The notes under the pieces: model-generated
Seen by the model: the letters and a program-made list of their open reading frames with translations, nothing else
Database searches by the model: none
What the model was told of the DNA's origin: nothing
Translations under genes and position numbers: made by a program
DNA from: Triatoma infestans
Taxonomy: Eukaryota > Arthropoda > Insecta > Hemiptera > Reduviidae
Direction of reading: 5' to 3'
Assembly: GCA_011037195.1 (NCBI GenBank)
Contig: JAAEAF010000638.1
Location: forward strand, 200,619 to 264,618
Length of the DNA: 64,000 nt
Part shown: positions 56,188 to 64,000 of the stretch, piece by piece
Position numbering within the stretch: position 1 is the first letter of the stretch
Layout: every line of letters starts with the position of its first letter

Positions 56188-56395
56188 TACGCGTTGGTCT
56201 AGTGGCTAGCGCACTCGTCTTTGGTGCGAAAAATCAAAGTTCGATTCTCGTGAAAGCAAAGACGGGGTTAACTCAGTATCATGAGAAAAAGTGAAAAGCT
56301 AAATCTTATCATTCCCCCACCACCACCCAATAAAAATCCTATCTAACAAGCCTTGGCCCTTCATGGGCTGTTGCGCCATAAGTTTTGTATATATA
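56188..56395 (+). mobile_element. tRNA-derived SINE, family 2, full head
   Basis: GTTGGTCTAGTGGCTAGCGC (A box) and AAGTTCGATTCTCG (B box) form the tRNA-like head. The body has AAAGACGGGGTTAACTCAG and GAGAAAAAGTGAAAAGC and ends GGGCTGTTGCGCCATAAG. This is the most complete member of the family in the window. Confidence 0.8.
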
Positions 56396-56424
56396 ACATA
56401 GTTGAATATGTGGATGGATCAGCA

Positions 56425-56870
56425 ATGCTGGATAACATCTGATATTTTATCCGTCGTAGCATGCATATTTATTTTTTGTTCCTGACTGGTTTCAGATTTT
56501 CATCTATCGTCAGAGCAAATTCATCAAGTTCGTGTAGAGAGTTCACTTCGACGTAATGTTTCTATTACACTCACACTTATTGGTTGTATATATGTGGGGA
56601 GGTTATAAGGTTATATTATAATAATTCCATTTTGTCATTAAACATTTTGAATTTGTAATAATCCCATTCTGTCATTAAATACACATACATAGTAACATAA
56701 CCTTATAACCTCCACATATATACAACCAACAAGTGTGAGTTTAACAGAAACATTACGATGAAGGGAACTCTCTGCACGAACTTGGTGAATTTGCTCTGAC
56801 AATGGATGAAAATCTGAAACCGGTCAGGAACAAAATAAATATGCATACTACGACGAATAAAATACCAGAT
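56425..56870. mobile_element. Foldback family C, complete palindrome
   Basis: Left arm AATGCTGGATAACATCTG, GTAGCATGCATATTTATTTT, CTGACTGGTTTCAGATTTTC and GGTTGTATATATGTGGGGAG. The right arm is its inverse, ending AATAAAATACCAG. The centre contains two ATTCCATTTTGTCATTAAA-like repeats. No coding capacity. Confidence 0.8.
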
Positions 56871-57179
56871 GAATATATCTATAGCTTATACATAGGTTAC
56901 ATTAAAATTAATAAAAACACTGAAGTAAATCTTCAAGGTAACAATCGGTGGATTGATCGGTGTGAACGGTAGGCCAGGCAGATAATGATTTTGCTAGTGG
57001 ACTTGTGATCGATCATACATGCAGTTCTTATTGGCGGGTTTATGATATTTTTAACCTGAACAATAATAATAAACTAATTTAAATTTCATTAGTTTCTAGA
57101 TCAGTTACGGCACCGCATACTGCATAGCTGGTTAGCTGCAGCTTGCTGTACACTTTTGTCAGTAAGGATTCAGACAAAA

Positions 57180-57645
57180 TTTATCGTCCGGAACTGCGAC
57201 TTTAAGGGAAAAAAAATTTTTATATATATTTTTTGCTCAATAATTTCAATTATTTGGGAACACTTTTTTAAAACAAAAATGCTTTGTTTAATCAAACTAG
57301 TAGAATGTAGCAATTAATATTGTGTTTGGGGATTTTATGTGATGGCAAAACCAACGAAAAAGTGAAACAAAAATACATTCAGTAAAGTCGTACTTCCGGT
57401 TGATGGATTTTGACCAAAACCATACTGTTATATGCGGTGGTGTTGGTTGGTATATAGTGGAATATAAAATGCAAACTTTCTGTGATTTTTCATTTTTGAA
57501 ATATTTTGTTCACAGGCACACACACAAAGAAACTAACCATTTCAAATCTTTTTTACACTCAAGGAACCTCAAAAACATGTATTTCCGGTGAAAACTCAAT
57601 TTTGAATATTTCCAAATACTTCCCCTTATAGAGAGAGAGAAAAAT
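57180..57645 (+). repeat. HINE-like element, 3' half
   Basis: AAGTCGTACTTCCGGTTGAT, a short CACACACA tract, TTTCCGGTGAAAACTCAATT and AAATACTTCCCCTTATAGAG follow the order of a HINE 3' half. The 3' stem-loop is lost and replaced by a GA run. Confidence 0.6.
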
Positions 57646-58321
57646 GGTACAAGACATACGCACATACAAAACTGTTTATGCCGCCGATAAGCCAGGTAAT
57701 GGGTGGTAATACATTTTTATGAATGGACATAAAAAAAAAAAAAACCCACAGCGGCTGCATGATTGTGCATTTATGTTTATTTTTGGTGAACATGACTATA
57801 CATAAGGTTCCTGAAATGTCCCGCTGCGGGTTCCTGAACTGTATCCACATTACTTCCGCTTTCTTTGTTGCTAAAACTTTTTTTAATTTTTACTATTTTA
57901 TTTTTTGAAACCGACTCGGCTGTCCGGTCAACTGTTTGGCAATGTCGTCTGCACTCTGACGTTTCCAATCGTGGAATTGGCAATTTCCTTGGAAATAATA
58001 ATTACTATATCATGAAATCAACTGTTTGTAATAACACAAACTAGAACATTTTTTTGAAAAAATCTCCAACTTATTTTGGCGTTAGCGTTTGAGAGTCAAA
58101 TTTAATTGTATTAAAATTAGGTTTTGAAGAGACACGATTCAAATTCAACGGGGGGAAAATTTCTCAGTTTCAATTATTGAAAAACAGGCCGGCAGCAGAA
58201 GGTAAGTATTTCTTTTTAACTCAATCATATGTGAAAAAATTAATAAATTTTAACTCCTGAAAGTAGTAATATTTGGTGAACATGTGTATGGTAGTAGAGA
58301 ATTCTAACATTAAAGACATTG

Positions 58322-58542
58322 TTGAAAATGTGGTTGAAACCGCAATGCTGGATAACATTTGGTATTTTATCCGTCATAGCATGCATATTGGTTTTTTCCT
58401 GTCCGGTTTCATGGATTTTCATCCATCGTCATAGCAAATTCAGTAAGTTCATGTAGAGAGTTCACTCCAACGAAATGTTTCTGTTACACTCACATTTGAT
58501 GGTTGTTTATATGTGGGAAGGTTATTAGGTTATGTTACTATA

Positions 58543-58577
<35 letters not shown>

Positions 58578-59059
58578 TTCATGACAAATAATTTATAATA
58601 ATTCCACTTTGTCATGAAACACATACACACACACATAGTAACATAAACTTATATCAGAGACATTTTCCGTGATAGTCTGCTTCATTTTGTGGTCATCGAC
58701 CGCTTTCGGGCGTTCGCCCACCTTCAGGATGCGTTTTGTCAGACAGTGTGATTACACAGACTTGTACAGAGCAACAATTTATTACCCTCTGAAACCGGTC
58801 GATGAACACAAAATGAAGCCAGGCTACCACGGAAAATGTCTCTGATGCTTTCCAGCTCTGCGGAACCAACCACCACAATAAACTTATAATTATAACCTTC
58901 CCACATATAAACAACCAACAAGTGTGAGTGTAACAAAAACATTTCGTTGAAGTGAATTCTCTACACGAACTTGGTGAATTTGCTATGACGATGGATGAAA
59001 ATCCGAAACCGGTCAGGAACAAAACCAATATGCATGCTACGACGTATAAAATACCAGAT
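58322..59059. mobile_element. Foldback family C with nested family B element
   Basis: Left arm from TTGAAAATGTGG and AATGCTGGATAACATTTGG, right arm ending ATAAAATACCAGAT. ATTAAAGACATTG flanks the element on both sides (58309-58321 and 59060-59072). TG/CA microsatellites mark the original centre. A family B element sits at 58654-58877. The 125-codon minus-strand frame at 58693-59070 runs through both elements and is not a gene. Confidence 0.82.
58654..58877. mobile_element. Foldback family B nested in family C
   Basis: TCAGAGACATTTTCCGTGAT at the left, GGAAAATGTCTCTGATGC and GGAACCAACCACCACA at the right. ATAAACTTATA flanks on both sides (58643-58653 and 58878-58888), an 11-bp direct repeat. 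Part of the second arm is deleted. Confidence 0.88.
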
Positions 59060-59107
59060 ATTAAAGACATTGGTTGTGAAAAAGTGGATATTTTTACTTT
59101 TAAAAAA

Positions 59108-59560
59108 AATTAAAAAAAAAAACTGGAGTGAAACACTCACACGTTTTTCTCTGATTTAATTTAATAGAATTATAATAATAGACAAACTTTGATTTTTACT
59201 CAATATTTAATAGCCATAACAGAATACATTAGTGGTGAAAATGCTGCAGTGTTGTTTAAAGCCCTAGTGTCATAACTTGAATGTGATTACTTTGTAATAC
59301 AGATCTTTTTTTGCTGAACATTTTGTTTCAAATAAATGTGATAGGTTTATTATATCAGTTAAATTATAAACATAAAGCCATTTTCAAGAAAATTACAAAA
59401 ACTTATTCTATAAACTCGCAACTCCGATTAAATGAATTTCTTGAAATCTGATTTCTAATAGTTAATGCTCCCCAAAACGTCTATTTCCGGTGAAAACTGA
59501 CTTCGAAAATTTGAAGCGATTGAATACTTTCCTCTTAACAGCACTAAGATAAAGTAAAAT
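59108..59560 (+). mobile_element. HINE-like element, short degenerate copy
   Basis: AACTGGAGTGAAACACTCAC at the 5' end and GAATACTTTCCTCTTAACAG with CACTAAGATAAAGTAAAA at the 3' end. The interior has lost the perfect ACTTCCGG words, and the stem-loop is imperfect. Confidence 0.6.
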
Positions 59561-60213
59561 ACAAGATCGGAAAGGCGCAATTATTATATATAATAAAAAT
59601 TTAAATCTTTATTTTTCGCGTTAATTATATAATTATTTATAAAGCAGTTAATTTATTGTTTTCAAGAAAAATGACCTTCTTCGAGTTGTTCATGACAACA
59701 AAAAGAAAAAGAAAAAAAGTACTGAAAAGACTAAATTGGACTAAACTAAAAGTTATTTGAAATTTTAATTAATCAATTAACGCCCTAAAAGTTTAAAATC
59801 CAATCAAGAGATTAATATGATTTAAAAACCTACTTTAACTGTCCCCCACCAGACACCCACACCCAGTAAATAAATAGCATTATCTTAATAAAAATTAAAT
59901 TACCAAGATCTATTCAAACTTAGGCTAGAAATAAATCAACAAAGTAGTTGATCAAGTATTAAAAACTATAATAGCATGACGTCATAAAAACTTGTAAACC
60001 CCCCCCAAAAAAACTCATTTCTTTATGTTAGATTTCTTTAGCATGATTAAAAATACTTTTGTTAGTTATAAAGGTTAAATATTGATTGGTGTGATCCATC
60101 TACAGAGTGCAAAGAAGTCGCTCAGAATCAAGAAACACACCTACACACTCTTTATAAATTGCAATTTCCAAAATATCTTCAATTGAGAAATATATATATT
60201 AATTTAAAGCACG
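59561..60213. other. AT-rich spacer
   Basis: No recognisable gene or repeat. Confidence 0.45.
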
Positions 60214-61190
60214 CACTTACTTCAACATCTATGGTTATTGGTGCCGGGAGCATTATCTAGCTACAGACAACACTGCCCAACACCGGACAGTGAGCTATAG
60301 AGGCTTCTATCTACCTTCCCTAGGGCGCTACGGTCCTACAAGAACCTGGGACGCCTTCACTATTTGTTGCCATCCGACCTATCCCGGGTTTTTTTCTCCA
60401 ATTTCTTGTTTCCATCTCCTTTACAATACGCTTAATTCCATCTATCCAACTTTGTAGACGCCCTTTTCTATGTCTCCCTTACGGTTTACCCCCTGAGAGT
60501 TTTTTTGGAGGATTCTCTGATCAGGCATTTCCACGATGTGAATGAATGAAACCAGATCTGTTTCCTGAAACAGTTCTCGAAGTTCTTCGTTTTTTCCATT
60601 CTCCATACTCCTTCTTCATAGACAGGTCCATATATCCTCCTGAGTGCCTTTCTTTCCTAAACACTGACAATTGCTCACTTTTCTTTGGAAGTATTTAGGT
60701 TTCACAACCATATGTGACAGATGGTCTTATATGATAGTTTTGTACAACAGGATCTTAGCTCTACGGGTTAGACTTCTAAACTTCAATGGTTTCTGAAGAG
60801 CGAAAAAACTTATTGTTTTTTACTTAAGTTTTTACTTTCCAGGCTTTTATTTCTTCATTGAAATCATTCTTCTTGGTGACTGATAAATGTTCGAAATGCT
60901 CCCTAATAAACTTGTTTCCGTCTCCGAAGACGTGTTCGCCTAATTTTACTGTGGCGTCTTCCCTCCTTTCAGCATTTCTTAAGGTTCTCATATATACCGT
61001 CTTTCCATTGTTGATACGAAGACCCAACTTCATTGCTGCAGGCTAAAACTCTTGCAATACTAATGAGAGAGCTGCTAGAGGCTTCTAGGAAGAGAAAATC
61101 TAAGGGCAGTACTGCTACACTTGAACCCGCGAACCCTGCGTGGTAGTCAAGCGCGCTAACACTGAGCTTATCCCTTCCTTAATCTTTCAT
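60214..61190 (-). mobile_element. SINE family 1 interrupted by an RTE-like insertion
   Basis: The SINE body 3' part lies at 60214-60309 and the head-proximal part at 61069-61190 (with CACTTGAACCCGCGAACCC for the B box region and GCGCGCTAACACTGAGC for the A box region, read on plus). Between them is a 759-bp insert. The duplicated junctions are GAGCTATAGAGGCTTCTA and GAGCTGCTAGAGGCTTCTA. Confidence 0.8.
60310..61068 (-). pseudogene. RTE-like retrotransposon 3' fragment inserted in a SINE
   Basis: The minus strand reads GLRINNGKTVYMRTL (GLRIN-KT motif of the RT palm), NAERREDATVKLGEHVF, then a decayed KYL/VTKKNDFNEEIKA block, LKFRSLTRRAKILLYKTII and HMVVKP (thumb, normally xYGCET). C-terminal text such as GRLQSWIDGIKRI follows in shifted frames. 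5'-truncated upstream of the palm. No poly-A tail is evident at its 3' end (60310). Confidence 0.72.
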
Positions 61191-62794
61191 TTATTAATTA
61201 CATAACAGAGAGATGCTAATTTTTTTCTTTCTTTCTGCTTTCTCTTTTTGAGGTCGATGGCTTCACAAGCTCAAGGTCCACCCGAATGGTGTGGGCAATT
61301 AAAACCAATAGGTATATACACTATAATTTTCGTTTTAAATATAAGTGTAATGTGTATTTAATTAAATGAAAAGTGAATAATAAAGTTTTATTTTTCAAAA
61401 CTTGCAAGAGTGAGCGAAATGAAGAGAAGTTGGCTAGAGTGAGGGGAAGAAATTATGCTAGTGATGATGATGATGACAGAAGTTGTCACACGAGACGACA
61501 CAGACTATGTTCTACACGGGGGGGGTAGAAGTCGCGGACAGATTGGCGGGCTGACCAAGCGACCGCGCTCTCTCGTTGTATGTGTGTACGATCCGCTATA
61601 ATGCGTCCGAGGTCATAGACACACACACACACACTCTCTCTCTCACTCTCTCTCTCTCTCTTACCAAGTGCATAAACCTTCATCTCACCATTGCTACTAC
61701 TATTATTAACCTAACCTAACTTATCTGTAACATTTCTTTTCAATATTCCATTAACATGTATGGGATTTATTTATAGAACATTTAATAGCAATCTAACAAT
61801 GGAATTACTTAACGGTATTTTTCTAAAGAATAATAATATAATAGAAAAAGAAAATGGCGAGTTTTGTTGGGAAAAATGTTGGAATAATATTTATTGTAAG
61901 TCCCTGTTCCCAACGCTGTTTTTTTTATAGCAGCTTCCTAATTGATTTCACGATACTAGTACCATATTAACATTCCTCCAACAGAACTCAAACTCATTCT
62001 GTTCGTATCAAAGATGACAGCGTTAAGACATTCAGTGATACCATTTTACTTAAAGAAATTACCGAATAAAAGTAGGTCATCACAATGACTCCCAGGATTC
62101 CCAATTAAAATAATAATTGTCTTAAATAAATAATATACCTTAAACATAATGATCCTTTCAAAATAATTTTCTAAAGAAAATTTCGAAACAGTTTGGGGGG
62201 GATGGGAGATAAAAATCTGGGAAAATAATTCATTAAAATTATTAAATTCTGTATTATTAAATAAATCTGGGATTATCGGAATGGTTTGGTGTTAGGTTAT
62301 AAAATTGATATTAATGACTATTATTAATCAGAAAAGAAATCATTCAAAAATGGAAATAATAAATAATTATACGTACATTATTCTAAATAATGGAGAAAAT
62401 GAACTCAGCTAGTATCGCACACTTACCTGAAACAATTATATAAATGATTAGTAATTACAAATAATAAATAATTAGGAATAACCCTTTAAAACAAATAAAA
62501 CAGTTCATAATAAAAAAAATTTGAAAATAAGTGTTTTGCTAATTATGTCTATAATTACAAAATCATCCAAAGTAACAGACAAAAAAAAAACAGGTAAAAA
62601 TAAAAACAGAGAAAAACGAAAATTCAACATCAAACCTAGAAACAAAAAAAAATGGGCAAAGAATGCAGTCTGAAAAATAAGTTGGAAGTGGACAGCGATA
62701 ATTTAAAAAAAAAACACTCGGAACCCATGGCATCTTCCAGCTGGAAATCACGCTATTGGAAGGTATGTTCACTTTAACCTCGATAGGGGATATC
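61191..62794. other. AT-rich spacer with AC/TC microsatellite
   Basis: An AC then TC compound microsatellite lies at about 61618-61663. The rest is AT-rich with no recognisable gene. The 92-codon minus-strand frame at 62563-62841 is phenylalanine-rich and looks like a chance frame. Confidence 0.45.
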
Positions 62795-63475
62795 GGAATC
62801 AGGAGGTAGTTATTCCATCCGACAGCCAGGCTGCCTGTCATTAAAGCACTCAGCTCTTGTGTTATCTTGTGTTCTAAAATGGTTTGGGATGCCTAGGTAA
62901 GCTTAACCATCCAAGAAGAAGAATTAGTTACCCTATTCTGAGAGCGGGGACATGTAGGCGAGGAAGGTAACAAGTGGCCGACACGCTGGCAAAAGAAAGC
63001 ATCGCCTCTCTTGGGGACTGAGCCCTTTTGCAAAGTCAGCGACCAGTTACTCTTGGCAGAAATCAAGAAAGAAAACCTATCTGGAACCCTCTCCCGGGAC
63101 TAAGGCAGGCCAAGGTCTGTCTGGGAGGTTATAACCAGGAAAGGTCGAACACTTTTACGCATTTCTCAGGGGCACTGCAGACTCAGAAGACAACTGAGGA
63201 AGATGATGGCACATGAAGATTCTGTGGGGAGATGTGGGGAGGAAACTCCAATACATCTACTCACCGATTGCGACGCCATCATCCAAAGAAGATTTAACAG
63301 CTTAGGCTGTTACCAGGTGGGGAGGAGAAAATACCGACCCTACAACTCTCCAAGATTCTGGGATTCCTTAGGGAGCGCAACTTGGAGGGAGTGCTGTAGA
63401 TGAGCAAGCTCACCTACGGTACCAGAGGGGGTACAATAGATCATTGAGAGTCGCAGTACATAATCCTTCAAAAAA
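62795..63475 (+). pseudogene. I-like RNase H and C-terminal remnant
   Basis: Plus-strand frames give VVIPSDSQAACLSL (third RNase H block), SALVLSCVLKWFGMPR, then in another frame LLGTEPFCKVSDQLLLAEIK, and CGEETPIHLLTDC with a decayed CCHC knuckle. It ends near LGFLRERNLEGVL and a stop, similar to the C-terminus at 41147. An A11 run at about 63470 may be its tail. Frameshifts and stops make it dead. Confidence 0.7.
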
Positions 63476-64000
63476 AAAAATGCTATATACACAAACTACT
63501 TACACAAAAACGTAAACATTTTCATTGGGACTACGGCAATGTTTTAAACATTTTTCAGACTTACACCTTTTGATACTGAGAAATATAAAAAAAAATTGCT
63601 AATGCGATTTATTAGTGTTTTCATGATCTTTATTAGTAAAATATCTGTTACAAAAAAAAAATATAGATAAATATATTATAATATATAAACAAACATCTAG
63701 AGTCCGAGTTATCTCAATAACAAATATTCGTCTCCATGTTTTGTTCTTTTAATTGCCCTTTAAAGTCATGATTTGCTGGAAGAATATATTTTAATTTATT
63801 TGGATAAACGATGGACTTTGTGATGGATGCAAAACATTAAAATATATTAATTTATAAATAAATCAAAATTATCAAAATATATGACATACCCTTGCAAAAG
63901 GGCAAGCCAGGTAGAAGAAGTCCAGTTACTGGCATTGTACTACCCCTTCTCCTCACAGGGGAGGAATTGAAGGAACAAAGAGAAGAGATTCTTTCAGGAC
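63476..64000. other. AT-rich end of window
   Basis: Poly-A and TA-rich sequence. The last 110 bases (from 63890) are GC-richer and may start another repeat that continues beyond the window. Confidence 0.35.

Noticed and set aside
58693..59070. A 125-codon minus-strand open frame
   Set aside because: It runs across the junction of two nested foldback elements, so it cannot be an old gene.

Overview
The window looks like intergenic or heterochromatin-like DNA from an arthropod, probably an insect. It is AT-rich, full of homopolymer runs and microsatellites, and has no long intact open reading frame. The recognisable proteins are all decayed transposon proteins. The retrotransposon lineages present (R1-like, Jockey-like, I-like with RNase H and TAA tails, RTE-like) and the mariner and pogo remnants point to an arthropod. 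I do not name a species. I found no convincing host protein-coding gene. One 90-odd-codon open frame (about 44259-44540) is the only candidate I could not explain.

Layout. 1-2250: C-biased, LTR-like DNA with a TATA box and a tRNA-derived SINE. 2250-4100: half of a foldback element, then a 5'-truncated R1-like retrotransposon with a poly-A tail. 4100-9200: an I-like retrotransposon (minus strand, TAA tail) split by a fragment of the dominant repeat, then a ~1 kb palindromic foldback element. 9200-20200: an RTE-like remnant, SINEs, several foldback elements and an inverted pair of reverse-transcriptase C-termini. 20200-41000: many copies of a ~1 kb nonautonomous repeat that looks like a Helentron-associated element (HINE), plus a mariner pseudogene, a pogo/Tigger-like element, a Jockey remnant and nested SINEs. 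41000-51800: the best-preserved I-like element (YADD, RNase H, CCHC), a Jockey remnant, a foldback, a solo LTR with a 4-bp target duplication, a second I-like fragment with a perfect 15-bp duplication, and a second mariner lineage. 51800-64000: RTE-like remnants, SINEs, nested foldbacks and a last RNase H fragment.

The most interesting material is structural. (1) The HINE-like family has subterminal inverted repeats, a 3' stem-loop, a CA microsatellite and two to three tandem ~300-bp units. The 9-mer ACTTCCGGT, an exact ETS-family consensus in reverse complement, occurs eleven times in the window, always in this repeat. (2) A palindromic family has four copies, each flanked by a direct repeat of about 9-12 bp, as expected of Mutator-like elements. 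(3) A solo LTR, a TA-flanked pogo-like element and several nested insertions have readable target duplications that order the events in time.

Coordinates of degenerate repeats are accurate to roughly 5-30 bases. All family assignments come from reading motifs by eye, without database searches.
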